Below, one piece after another: positions 36,931 to 45,661 of a stretch of 58,080 nt of DNA. How positions within the stretch are numbered: position 1 is the first letter of the stretch; every line of letters begins with the position of its first letter. The notes beneath the pieces were generated by a model that did not search any database, was not told the origin of the DNA, and saw nothing but the letters and a program-made list of their open reading frames with translations. Source of the stretch: Haloferula sp. GTDB taxonomy: Bacteria > Verrucomicrobiota > Verrucomicrobiia > Verrucomicrobiales > Akkermansiaceae. The stretch is taken from assembly GCA_007126655.1 (NCBI GenBank), contig SLAV01000288.1:1-58080 (forward strand). The letters are read 5' to 3'. The position numbers were made by a program, and so were the translations under genes.

Positions 36931-37305
36931 TCAGTCGAGGAACCGGATTTTCCCCGGCATCGCCCCGCTTTCGGCTTCGGCCATCCTGCGGTGTTGTTCG
37001 TCGCTGCACGCGGAATCGATGGGCGCGTCGGGCGTCTCGTCGGTCGGCTCGATGAGACCCTGTTCGGCGAGCCATTGCTCGACCTCCTCGCCGCTCACGT
37101 CGGCGAGCATCGTGCCGTTCACCTCCACGCACGGCGAGAGCGGCTGGCCGCTGCGCTGTTCCATCTCCCAGCGGAACGCCGGGTTCTTGATGATGTCCTT
37201 CTCCTCGAAGGCGAGGTCGTATTTGCGCATCACGGCGCGCACGCCCTCGCTCCAGCCACAGAATGTCTTGAGATAGGCGGTGATGACGGGTGGATCGTTT
37301 TGCAT
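36931..37305 (-). CDS. Monothiol-type glutaredoxin with C-terminal extension
   Basis: A 124-residue protein with an active-site motif CGWS (about residues 16-19, KTFCGWSEGVR), the form seen in monothiol glutaredoxins (CGFS), and a cis-proline segment LSPCVEVNG. A 40-residue tail follows the thioredoxin fold and ends in a charged stretch with one Cys (SACSDEQH). The redox partner is unknown; a role in iron-sulfur or thiol handling is inferred from the CGFS family. Confidence 0.8.
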   Translation of the reverse strand: MQNDPPVITAYLKTFCGWSEGVRAVMRKYDLAFEEKDIIKNPAFRWEMEQRSGQPLSPCVEVNGTMLADVSGEEVEQWLAEQGLIEPTDETPDAPIDSACSDEQHRRMAEAESGAMPGKIRFLD

Positions 37306-37613
37306 GGGAAGTCGGGGTGGTTGGTTCGCGGGCTTATCCTATCCCGAATCCCGAATCCGGCAAGCCCGGCCTTGTCCGGGGCGCGGGATTCCAGGGTGTC
37401 ACCGGCCTCGCCCGCTTCCGGGATCGGGATTTCGATGGCAACGCCCGGGCCTTCGGCCTCGCTTTCGCCATCGGCCCGGACGGCGCACTTGCCAAGCCGT
37501 TCCGGGATTCGGATGGCTTGAACCTCGGATTCCCCTTCGGCCCGCAGGCCGCGCCTTCGACCGCCTGTCTTGCCATCGAGCCCGCGATCCTCGCGAGTCC
37601 GTCCGATCCTCTC
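37306..37613. other. Intergenic region with a heptamer repeat
   Basis: 308 bases between the glutaredoxin start and the end of the lipoprotein gene. It holds the heptamer repeat tcccgaa-tcccgaa-tccgg (37342-37360). Frames across it show no protein similarity. Confidence 0.55.
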
Positions 37614-40082
37614 TCACTGGGTGAGTGAGCGGAGGGGGGCGATGAGATGGTCGGGCCAGGGCATGGCGTCGTAGGTTTCGGGGTCGGCCCATGAGGGGTC
37701 GAGGGCAATGAGGTCCTGGAAGTGGGCGTTGGCCGCGGGGAGGTCGCCGTCAAGCGCTGCGGCGATGGTTAAGAGAAGGGTGGCGTGCTCGATGCTGTCC
37801 CCGCCGTATCCGGTGGCCTCGCCTTTGAGGAGGAAGGCGCGGGCTTGACCGGAGTTGCCGGTGAGCAGCGCGATCCAGGCGGCGCGCATGGCAAAGTCGG
37901 TGTCGTGGCCGAAGCGGTGCACGCCGGTGATGAGGATTTCGATGGCTTGGCGCGGGTTGTCGTTTTCGAAGGCGGTGTAGGCGGCCTCGGTGTAATCCTC
38001 GGCGAGGTGCTCGCTGGCCGGGTATTCGGAGATGATGTGGATCCAGCGGGAGTGGGCTTCTGCGAATTTTCCGAGTCCGGTGAGTGCGAGGGCCTCGACG
38101 CGCAGGCATGGGACGGCGAGTGCGCCGTGGTTGCGGGCGATGGTTGCGAGGGTGAAGGCATGTTCGGCTTCGCCGGCGATCGTGATCAGGGTTTCGGCGG
38201 CATCGAGGCAGGCGATGGCAAAGCGGGTGCGGCCGAGGGTCTCCATGGTGGAGGGGTCGAGCAGGCGGGTGATAATGCGCTGGCGGGTGACTTCCCCGGC
38301 ATTGGGATCGATGGTGAGGGCGGAGATGATGGATCGGTATGCGCTTATCAGGGCGTTGACTGCGAATTGGAAGTCGGGTTGTTCCCAACCGTGCCAGTCT
38401 TCGCGCTGGCGGATGGCTGCGATGTCGGGGAAGCCGTGTTCGTGGTAGGGGGCAAAGGCGGCGGCGGTGCGATTGTGATTCAGGTGGATGTGGGAGGTGG
38501 CGAGGGCGTCGAGCGTGGGAGGCAGATCGGGTTGGGTTTCGAGAATTTCAATGAGTGTGGCGGTGTTGTTTTCCTTGAAGGCGGTGGCAAGTATCTGGGC
38601 CGGGCTGGTGGGGTCGGGTGTGTCGGTGGGGAGCGCGGCTTGGAGGCGTTGGGTGAGGGGGTTGTCGGGACAGGATGTCCCGACGACGGACTGGGACAGG
38701 ATGTCCCAGCCACGCTGCCGGGGCGGGGTGTCCCGGTCACGCTGCCGGGACGGAATGTGCAGCACATTGAGCGATGCGGTGGCGGGGTCGTATGCGTGCC
38801 GGGCGAGGAGTGTGAGGGATTCGGTGGTGGGGTGTTCGGGCGGCGACGCGGGTTGGTGGAGGGCGATGCGCCCGTCGGCATCCGCGGTGGCGAGGAGCCG
38901 CGTGTCGGGGTCGGCGGCGAAGGCGACGGGTGCGGAGGTGGTGGCGAGCGGGGCTTTGGGCTGGCCGGGGAAGATGACGGCGGTGGGGGTGAATTCGACG
39001 GCCGCGGGCCGGATGTGGCGGAGCAGGCCGCTGGCGAGGCCGGGGAGGGTGGAGTGGGCTTGGCGGGTGGCCCAGGCGTCGATGTCGAGGTCGCCGTGCA
39101 CGGGGTTTTCGGTGAGGTCGAATTCCATGGCGACGGGCGGATCGTGGGGGCCGGGATGGCGGATGATGAGCGCGGTGTCGCCGCGCCCGATGAAGTGGGC
39201 GTGGAGGATTTCGAGGGGTTCTTCGTCGAAGGGGTGGATCGCGATGGATTCGACGGGGGAGAGGGGAATGTCGATGCGGGTGCCTTGCCGGTCGAGCAGG
39301 CGCAGACGGGAGGATGCGAGATGGGCGGCGAGGATGGGGGCGGGTGGGAGTTTTTCGTTTTCAATCATGCGGATTGCTTCGCCGGTTTGGGTGTCGCGGA
39401 TGAACCATGCGCCATCGCCGGGGTGGGCGAGCAGGACCGAGTCGGCGGAGAACGTGATGGCGGATTCGGGGGTGATGCCGGCGGGGATGGCGCCGAGGTC
39501 GGTGATGGGTTCGAGTGATTGGGCGTCGATGAGGAGCGAGACGTCGCCGCGCGTGACCACGGCGTGGGTCGCGGTGGGCGAGAGCACGAAGTGGCGGAGC
39601 GGGTCGCGGGTTGGGAAGAGCACCGCGCGGATTTCGCGGGCTTCGAGATCCCAGCGGACCACGGTGTCGAAAGGGGGCTGGGTGAGGCCGGCCCAGAGGG
39701 AGCCGCCATGGAGCGCGATGTGGCGGATTTCCGCACTGCTGTGGTCGATGATGCCGTCGGGCTGATGCCAATGGGTGGATTCGAGCAGGCGGAGGGTTTC
39801 GGGGTGGTCGGGCTGGGTGGCGAGGATGGCCAGGGCGAGATCCGGGCGGTTGGCTTCGAGGTGGGTGTGGGCGAGCGCGATCTCGGCGGGAAGCAGTTGG
39901 TGAGGCGGCTCGGGGGCTTCCTGATGGCCGGGCTCGGGATCCACACGATGGAGCGGGGTGGATTCCTGCGGGTCGTGGGGCTCGGATTCTTCCCGCGAAC
40001 AGGCCGCCAGGAGGGCCACGCCGCACAGGATGGGCAGGAGCAGGCGGGGCGTGGATGAGCCTCGGGATTGCGCGTGCGACAT
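37614..40082 (-). CDS. Large lipoprotein with WD40-like and TPR-like parts
   Basis: An 822-residue protein with a lipobox LLAAC (Cys at residue 28), an Asp/Glu/Pro linker, and a region (about 90-440) with beta-propeller-like repeats (WDLEAREIRAVLF, ITFSADSVLLAHPGDGAW, LATADADGRIALHQ). The C-terminal half (about 500-820) is helical and TPR-like. The start at 40082 places the lipobox at the usual distance. At about residues 445-480 the protein holds a stretch rich in Arg, Gln and Pro that is encoded by a palindromic repeat element rather than native sequence. Function unknown; a surface scaffold is likely. Confidence 0.75.
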   Translation of the reverse strand: MSHAQSRGSSTPRLLLPILCGVALLAACSREESEPHDPQESTPLHRVDPEPGHQEAPEPPHQLLPAEIALAHTHLEANRPDLALAILATQPDHPETLRLLESTHWHQPDGIIDHSSAEIRHIALHGGSLWAGLTQPPFDTVVRWDLEAREIRAVLFPTRDPLRHFVLSPTATHAVVTRGDVSLLIDAQSLEPITDLGAIPAGITPESAITFSADSVLLAHPGDGAWFIRDTQTGEAIRMIENEKLPPAPILAAHLASSRLRLLDRQGTRIDIPLSPVESIAIHPFDEEPLEILHAHFIGRGDTALIIRHPGPHDPPVAMEFDLTENPVHGDLDIDAWATRQAHSTLPGLASGLLRHIRPAAVEFTPTAVIFPGQPKAPLATTSAPVAFAADPDTRLLATADADGRIALHQPASPPEHPTTESLTLLARHAYDPATASLNVLHIPSRQRDRDTPPRQRGWDILSQSVVGTSCPDNPLTQRLQAALPTDTPDPTSPAQILATAFKENNTATLIEILETQPDLPPTLDALATSHIHLNHNRTAAAFAPYHEHGFPDIAAIRQREDWHGWEQPDFQFAVNALISAYRSIISALTIDPNAGEVTRQRIITRLLDPSTMETLGRTRFAIACLDAAETLITIAGEAEHAFTLATIARNHGALAVPCLRVEALALTGLGKFAEAHSRWIHIISEYPASEHLAEDYTEAAYTAFENDNPRQAIEILITGVHRFGHDTDFAMRAAWIALLTGNSGQARAFLLKGEATGYGGDSIEHATLLLTIAAALDGDLPAANAHFQDLIALDPSWADPETYDAMPWPDHLIAPLRSLTQ
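38661..38756. repeat. Palindromic repeat element inserted in frame in the lipoprotein gene
   Basis: Two near-identical palindromes, gtcgggacaggatgtcccga+c (38664-38684) and ctgggacaggatgtcccag (38691-38709), are followed by two copies of a gctgccggg-type half unit. The block keeps the reading frame open. It looks like a small interspersed palindromic repeat that entered a coding region. Confidence 0.7.
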
Positions 40083-40359
40083 CCACACACCGGGCTGCAG
40101 GGGACCAGCTCGCAGGCAGGATCGCATGCGGCTGTTCAGCAGCTGGTGGAATGGGTCGGGCATGTGGAATCGGCTGTCGGATGGCGGTTGGGCCGGAACT
40201 CTTTCCGCGGTCACCGGATTCCGGCGAAGTTCCGGCGGAAACGTATCAGACCGGGTGTTGTGGCATCCAGTCCGGTTTCGGGTTGCGGCGGATTTCAGGC
40301 AGCATGTGGCATCGCACCGGTGATTGACAGGACGAAACCCGCCGGAATGTAATGCGGGA

Positions 40360-42363
40360 ATGAGTCGCCGCCGGCATCGGGCTTCCGGGGATTCCGGCCG
40401 GGAATCGCGTGATTTCTCCGTCGAGATGGACGGGGATTGGAGTTCAGGTGGCGTCTTCGGTGGATTTCTGGCCCTGTCGTTGGTGGGCGTGTTTTGCGTT
40501 TCGGGTCCGTTCTCTGGCTATCATGCCTGGATGCTGGGCGGGGTTGGCTTGCTGATGGTGTGGTGTCCGCCACGGTTCGCCCTGCCGCGGTCGTGGTGGT
40601 GGTTGGCATTGGGGTTCATGTTGGCCGGCTGCGCGGCGTTCCTTCCGGTTGATTGGTTCGGGATTCCTGAATGGCGCCGGGAACTGGAGGTGCTGGGTCT
40701 GGAGACCGGCTCGCGAGTGGTCATCCAGCAGTGGATTGCAGCGGAAGGGCTGCTGATCTTCTGGATCACTTTGCTGGGCGGGTTCTGGCTCTGTGGGCAC
40801 CGCGGGTCGCCGTTGCAGATCCGGTTCTGGGCCCTTGCCTTCGTGGTGGGTGTGGCATGCTATGCGGTGGTGTCGCGGGTGGTGATCGAGATGCCGGATT
40901 TACACAGAATGACCGGCGGGGGGAATTACGGATTTTTTCCGAACCGGAACCACACCGCGACTTTGCTCGCGATGGGAGCGGTTTGCGGGCTGGGTTGCGC
41001 GTTGCAGGCGATGCGGGACAAGCGCTTCGTGGTGCTGGTGGTCGCGCTGTGTGCCAGTGCGGTTTGCCTGTGGGCGATCGCCGCGTGGTCGATCAGCCGG
41101 GCGGGCGTGGCGTTGGCCGCGGCGGGCGTGCTGATATGGATCTTCATGCTGGGCCGCCGCTATCTGGGTCGTCACGGATTGTGGGCCGTCGGGCTGGTCG
41201 TCGTCGCCGCGGTCGGGTTGTTTCTGGTGACCGGCACCCAGGTGAGGGAGCGGGTGGGGACGACGGTGGAGCGCACCGGCTCGGTGCTGCTCGACGGCCG
41301 CCAGCGCGAACAGGATCCCGAGGCCCTCCGGTCCGCACTCGATTCAGGAATCTTCCTGGATTTCCGGATTCCGGCCTTCCTCGATACCTTGCAATTGATT
41401 CGCTCGCATCCATGGACGGGAGTGGGCGCCCGTCAATACATCCATGTGATGCCCCAATACCGGGATCTGACGATCGTCGCGAACGACTCCTACCTGGTCC
41501 ACCCGGAAAGCGACTGGCTGTGGATGGCCGCCGAAATCGGCATTCCGGGGACGGTCGCGTTGTCGATCCTGGTGGCGCTTGCCGCGTGGAAATCCTATCG
41601 CGGAATTCGCCGCGGACGCGATCGTGCGATCCGTGCCTCATGCCTGGCGGCGGCGCTATTGCTGCCGCTGCATGGACTCTTCGATGTTCCCGGTCACCGC
41701 ATCGCGTTGGCCTGGTGTGCGGTTTTTCTCTACGTCCTCTCGCTGCATCCGCCGGGGGATGATCAGGATGAAGCGCCAAAGCTCCAGCAGACAGGGTTCG
41801 CGGTCATCGGCATGCTGTTGCTATTGGGTTCGGGGTTGCTGGCCCGCGCGCAGTGGTTCGGCGGCATGCCCCCCCCCAGCCAGCAACCCCGGGTGGCCGT
41901 GGAGCGTGCGAATGAGCTTTACCGGCAGGACCGGGCGCTTGAACGGGCCGCGACGGCGGCCGGGCGCGAACATCGGCCGCCTGCCGACGAGGACAAGCTG
42001 CTGGAAGCGATCCGGATTCTCGAAGCGGCAAGGGCCCGGGCTCCGATGGATCGCGACCTGATCCTGCACGAGGCGCGGACGGCGCTGTATTTTGATCATG
42101 AGCACGACCGCGTTGACCACTTGTTCGCGCTCAAGCGTGGACTCAATCCGATCCGGGTGCGGCATGTCCTGATTCAAGCCGAGGCTTGGTCCGGCAGGGA
42201 TCCGGAACGCACCGGTGCCTTGTGGCGGGAGGCAATGGAGCGCGCAAAGAGGGTCGATCAACTGGATCCGGACAACATGTGGTCCAGCCTGCGAACGATG
42301 GAACGAATCGAACGGATGGCGGCGGGCCAGCCGGAACTGGAGGATCAGATTCCCGGCCGGTGA
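40360..42363 (+). CDS. O-antigen ligase/polymerase-like membrane protein with C-terminal helical domain
   Basis: A 667-residue protein with about ten to twelve transmembrane helices and the Wzy_C/ligase motif region: NYGFFPNRNHTATLL, the Ser/Arg-rich SISRAGVALAAAG and a large loop with FRIPAFLDTLQLIRSHPWTG and HPESDWLWMAAEIG. The C-terminal 170 residues are soluble, helical and TPR-like. Such proteins join or polymerise glycan chains on the outer face of the inner membrane and occur in exosortase-linked polysaccharide loci. The ATG at 40360 is chosen over a TTG at 40324. A run of nine C between the membrane and helical parts is noted separately. Confidence 0.85.
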   Translation: MSRRRHRASGDSGRESRDFSVEMDGDWSSGGVFGGFLALSLVGVFCVSGPFSGYHAWMLGGVGLLMVWCPPRFALPRSWWWLALGFMLAGCAAFLPVDWFGIPEWRRELEVLGLETGSRVVIQQWIAAEGLLIFWITLLGGFWLCGHRGSPLQIRFWALAFVVGVACYAVVSRVVIEMPDLHRMTGGGNYGFFPNRNHTATLLAMGAVCGLGCALQAMRDKRFVVLVVALCASAVCLWAIAAWSISRAGVALAAAGVLIWIFMLGRRYLGRHGLWAVGLVVVAAVGLFLVTGTQVRERVGTTVERTGSVLLDGRQREQDPEALRSALDSGIFLDFRIPAFLDTLQLIRSHPWTGVGARQYIHVMPQYRDLTIVANDSYLVHPESDWLWMAAEIGIPGTVALSILVALAAWKSYRGIRRGRDRAIRASCLAAALLLPLHGLFDVPGHRIALAWCAVFLYVLSLHPPGDDQDEAPKLQQTGFAVIGMLLLLGSGLLARAQWFGGMPPPSQQPRVAVERANELYRQDRALERAATAAGREHRPPADEDKLLEAIRILEAARARAPMDRDLILHEARTALYFDHEHDRVDHLFALKRGLNPIRVRHVLIQAEAWSGRDPERTGALWREAMERAKRVDQLDPDNMWSSLRTMERIERMAAGQPELEDQIPGR

Positions 42364-42378
42364 TGAAGATTCCGCCTG

Positions 42379-42408
42379 AAAAAATCCGGCTGATTTTTTC
42401 TTTTTTTT
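42379..42408 (+). terminator. A/T-rich hairpin and T-run after the ligase gene
   Basis: aaaaaatc-cggct-gatttttt forms an eight-pair stem 15 bases past the stop codon, followed by a run of T (cttttttttg). The stem is A/T-rich, so efficiency may be low. Confidence 0.5.
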
Positions 42409-42411
42409 GAT

Positions 42412-42440
42412 TTGACGCAATGTCCGCGGGTCGGCATGAT
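42412..42440 (+). promoter_or_regulatory. Candidate sigma-70 promoter of the DP-repeat protein gene
   Basis: TTGACG (42412-42417), a 17-base spacer and CATGAT (42435-42440) fit a housekeeping promoter with five and four matches to consensus. Initiation about seven bases downstream would fall at the ATG at 42448, giving a leaderless message. Confidence 0.4.
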
Positions 42441-42447
42441 CTCTCCC

Positions 42448-42816
42448 ATGAAGATTTCGTATAGAAAATGCATCGCCGCGTCCGCAGGTTTGATGTTTGT
42501 CCTCGGGGTCACGATTCCGGTTGACGCCATGAGGGCAACTACGACCTCCAATGCCGAAAAATCAGACGGGTTGAAGATCGAAGAAGATAATCCGAAGACC
42601 GGGGAGCGCGAAGATTTGCTTGGTCCGGTGATTCCAGGATTGCCCGGACCTGTGATCCCCAATTTCGATCCGGTCGATCCGGTTGATCCAGGAATACCGA
42701 TCATTCTAGGTGGACGCGATCCCGACCCCGTGGATCCGGTGGTCCCCGGAGTGCCAGTTCGCGATCCCGACCCGGTGGATCCTGTCACGCCAGGTGTCCC
42801 GATCAGCCCGGATTGA
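42448..42816 (+). CDS. Secreted Asp/Pro/Val-repeat protein
   Basis: A 122-residue protein with a signal peptide (about residues 1-27) and a C-terminal half made of short repeats of the form DPVDPV and DPVxPGVP, acidic and proline-rich. It has no PEP-CTERM signal. It sits between the ligase and the PEP-CTERM protein genes, so a role in the surface polysaccharide system is inferred from position only. An alternative ATG at 42436 would add four residues but overlaps the candidate -10 box. Confidence 0.65.
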   Translation: MKISYRKCIAASAGLMFVLGVTIPVDAMRATTTSNAEKSDGLKIEEDNPKTGEREDLLGPVIPGLPGPVIPNFDPVDPVDPGIPIILGGRDPDPVDPVVPGVPVRDPDPVDPVTPGVPISPD

Positions 42817-42893
42817 TCCTGTCGCACCGACATGCGTCCCTTAACGTCTCTTGATTTTTATCCATTCATTATCCACCCCCACTCACCCAACCA

Positions 42894-43715
42894 ATGAAAA
42901 AACTATTCGCTCACATCCTGATTCCAGGAATCATCGCCACGACCGCTCACGCCGCGGTTTTCATATCGGATTTCGACTCCGCCCCCTACGCACCCGGCAT
43001 CGGCCTCGATGGTGTTGATGGATGGACATTGACCGGATCGTCGGCAACCAATGTCGCGTTCATCGGCAACTCTCCCTTCCCTCCTCCCAGCAGTGGTGGT
43101 AGCGCCATTCACCTCGGTTTGAACCCTCTGGATGCGGGCGAATCGAGTGCATACCTATACCAATCCCCATCCAGCGGATTGGTGAACAATCCGGGAGGGT
43201 TCACATCTTTTGGTGCGGAATTCACATTGACCGACAGTTCCGATTCATTTCCCAACCGTGACAGCTTCGCATTCACGTTCCGTGGTGAGAACGATGCGAA
43301 TCTGTTTACCGTTGGATTGACTCCGCAAAGCCAGTCCGTCCAACCCAGTCAGAATACCCGTTTGGACACGCTTTCCTGGAGCAGCGATTACGCAGGAGGA
43401 GGTGCGAACATCGGTACCACACAGCAAGGGGTGGGTTATAACATGAATATCCTGTTCACCCCATCGGGAACAAACGATGTGGACTTCAGCATCAAGTTCT
43501 CCGGCATTCAATTCGCCAGCGGAACATTGGCCGGTGCGGCGAATGAAATCGTCGAAACCTGGGGATTCGAATGGATCTTGTTCGACCAGAACGATCCGGA
43601 CAATGCGGGGACCAACCGTTTGGTGGTGGATGACGTGTCATTCATCCCCGAGCCATCAGCTGCGATGCTCATGATGTTGACGGGTCTCGCCTTCCTGGTA
43701 CGCAGGTCCCGGTGA
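42894..43715 (+). CDS. PEP-CTERM protein, substrate of the exosortase
   Basis: A 273-residue exported protein. The signal peptide is residues 1-19. The body is rich in Ser, Asn and Gly with beta-type segments. The last 24 residues are a complete PEP-CTERM sorting signal: IPEPS, a hydrophobic helix (AAMLMMLTGLAFLV) and a basic tail (RRSR). Exosortases cut such proteins near the PEP motif and pass them to the surface. The exosortase is encoded at 48127-49026. No Shine-Dalgarno sequence precedes the ATG, and a strong terminator follows. It is lower in GC than neighbouring genes. Confidence 0.93.
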   Translation: MKKLFAHILIPGIIATTAHAAVFISDFDSAPYAPGIGLDGVDGWTLTGSSATNVAFIGNSPFPPPSSGGSAIHLGLNPLDAGESSAYLYQSPSSGLVNNPGGFTSFGAEFTLTDSSDSFPNRDSFAFTFRGENDANLFTVGLTPQSQSVQPSQNTRLDTLSWSSDYAGGGANIGTTQQGVGYNMNILFTPSGTNDVDFSIKFSGIQFASGTLAGAANEIVETWGFEWILFDQNDPDNAGTNRLVVDDVSFIPEPSAAMLMMLTGLAFLVRRSR

Positions 43716-43747
43716 ATGGTGATTCCTCCACTCAATCAGAAGATCAC

Positions 43748-43789
43748 AAGACCGCTTTCAGCCATATTCGCGAAAGCGGTCTTTTTTTT
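43748..43789 (+). terminator. Rho-independent terminator after the PEP-CTERM gene
   Basis: aagaccgctttc and gaaagcggtctt form a perfect 12-pair stem around a 12-base loop, followed by a run of T to 43789. It ends the PEP-CTERM transcript and means the next gene needs its own promoter. Confidence 0.95.
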
Positions 43790-43870
43790 GGAGATGAATC
43801 ATTTTCAAGTGAAGGTTCCTGCTTCAAGATTCGATCCGGAAAAATTCCGAACTCCAGATTTCCTGTAGCC

Positions 43871-45589
43871 ATGCACCGTTCAACCATCCTCAAAAGCAGC
43901 GTATCACCTGAACCCGGCTGCCACCCGATAGGTCCGCGTCATCTGGATTCATTTCCTCGAACCAATTCCGGTGTCGTATCCGGCGCAACCGGTCAATCAC
44001 CTGTTGGCGCGGGCCTGGACAGATATCAGCCGCGCTATCTATCGGTCAGTCATGGATTGCTTTTGGCCCTGTGCACAGGGTCGGCATTGACATTGTCGCA
44101 GACCAACGCGCCGCTTGTGACCCCCGAGATCATCCCATTTGAGGATGCCGGGGATGAAAACCAGGTTGAGGAGGCGGAGCTGGGCTTTGGTCTTGAATCT
44201 CCGGAGCTTGCCGATGATGCCTCCCCCGGTGAACCCCTTGACCATGCCTTGCCCGGCATTGACCCTTTGGAATCATTGGCCATACCTGATGACGAGTTTG
44301 GAACGATTCCCTTCGAGGGTGATGAACAGCCGCAACCGGACCAGGAGATGGAAGCCCCGGATTCCGATGAGGCGTGGGCGGTTGAGGAGACCGCCACCGT
44401 GCAGGATGTGTGGGATGATCCCGGTGGTTTGTGGTTTTCCTATGAGCCCGGGCTTACGGCGGGGTGGCCGACTGGATTTGACGATTTCTGGGGCGGCGGA
44501 TTCGCGGGCATGGAGGGCACCATGCTCGGTGCCGTGCGAGAAGGTCTATCCATGGGCGTGTCGCTGGGCGGCAGCTATGATACGAATGTTTCCCAGAGGA
44601 TTGCCTCATTGGGCGGCGGCAGCCAGGGGGACTTTATTACGACTCTAGGCGGAAATGTGAGTTACCGGTCGATCGCGCCGGTATGGACCTTCGGATTCCG
44701 CTATTCGGGTTCCTATCGTTGGTATGCCGACCGCTCGGCTCTCAACGGCTACAACCAGAATGCCGGATCCTCGCTTCACTATAATAGCGGCCCGCTATCG
44801 GCAACGCTCAACCTGGGTTTGAATTTCGGCAGCGGGGCAAACCGGTTATCCGGGACCGTGCTCGATGAGATCCGATACAATTACGGGGTGAACGCACGCT
44901 ATCGCATCAGTCCGAAGACGTCGGTCGCGGGGAATTTTTCCCAGCGATTCACCGATGCATCCGGCGGAATCGACACCAATTCATTCAATGCCGGACTATC
45001 CGCCTACTGGCATTATTCGCCACTGCTGGATTTCGGCCCCGGCATCCGCTACACCCGTCGCGTGGGTGACAGTGGTCCGCGCCGGACTTCGATCGGCCCC
45101 ACCTTGTCGGCGAATTACCAGCTTTCGCAAAAAGTGAGGCTGAACTCAAGGGTCGGCGTGGATTTCGCTTCCTACAGCGATGGTGGATCGACGGATCCGT
45201 CGTTCTCGACTTCGGTTGGGATGAGTTACCAAATCAACGAATTCTCGTCCATGAGCCTGAACCTGCTGCGTGATGTGCAGGCATCCCAGCGGCGCGCGGG
45301 CGAGTTTGAGGAAATGACCGCGGTGCGTCTTGGCTACAACCGGCGCATCCAGCGGGTATCCTGGAGCGTCGGCACGGGCTTCGAAAACCGCAAGAGCAGG
45401 AATGCCACACCGGGGCTCGCCAGGCGGTCGGACCGCAATTACTTTACGGCCGACACCTCGCTCGGGACGCAGGTGTTCACCGAGAGAACGCGTGCAAGCG
45501 TGTTCGCGCGTTATCGCAATCAAAGCGGTGGAATTGACGAATCCTGGGGCTCGCTCAACATCGGGTTCAACATCAGCCACTCGTTCTGA
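43871..45589 (+). CDS. Outer-membrane beta-barrel protein of the polysaccharide locus
   Basis: Up to 572 residues. A hydrophobic export segment lies at about residues 57-76, unusually far from the ATG at 43871, so the true start may be further in, possibly at a non-ATG codon. An acidic, Pro-rich region (about 85-200) is followed by a C-terminal barrel (about 230-572) of alternating strands (GVSLGGSYDTNVSQR, TFGFRYSGSYRWYAD, VAGNFSQRFTDASG) ending in Phe (FNISHSF), the usual outer-membrane barrel signal. Such barrels in exosortase loci are thought to help export polysaccharide. Confidence 0.8.
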   Translation: MHRSTILKSSVSPEPGCHPIGPRHLDSFPRTNSGVVSGATGQSPVGAGLDRYQPRYLSVSHGLLLALCTGSALTLSQTNAPLVTPEIIPFEDAGDENQVEEAELGFGLESPELADDASPGEPLDHALPGIDPLESLAIPDDEFGTIPFEGDEQPQPDQEMEAPDSDEAWAVEETATVQDVWDDPGGLWFSYEPGLTAGWPTGFDDFWGGGFAGMEGTMLGAVREGLSMGVSLGGSYDTNVSQRIASLGGGSQGDFITTLGGNVSYRSIAPVWTFGFRYSGSYRWYADRSALNGYNQNAGSSLHYNSGPLSATLNLGLNFGSGANRLSGTVLDEIRYNYGVNARYRISPKTSVAGNFSQRFTDASGGIDTNSFNAGLSAYWHYSPLLDFGPGIRYTRRVGDSGPRRTSIGPTLSANYQLSQKVRLNSRVGVDFASYSDGGSTDPSFSTSVGMSYQINEFSSMSLNLLRDVQASQRRAGEFEEMTAVRLGYNRRIQRVSWSVGTGFENRKSRNATPGLARRSDRNYFTADTSLGTQVFTERTRASVFARYRNQSGGIDESWGSLNIGFNISHSF

Positions 45590-45661
45590 GTGGCAGATCC
45601 CCCGGGTAACCCGAACCATTCGCGGAAGGTGTCATCGGGAAAAACGGATCATGCGGGCGGG

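Noticed and set aside
37785-39518. 577-codon plus-strand frame opposite the lipoprotein gene
   Set aside because: Gly/Glu/Val-rich antisense shadow without domain or start signal.
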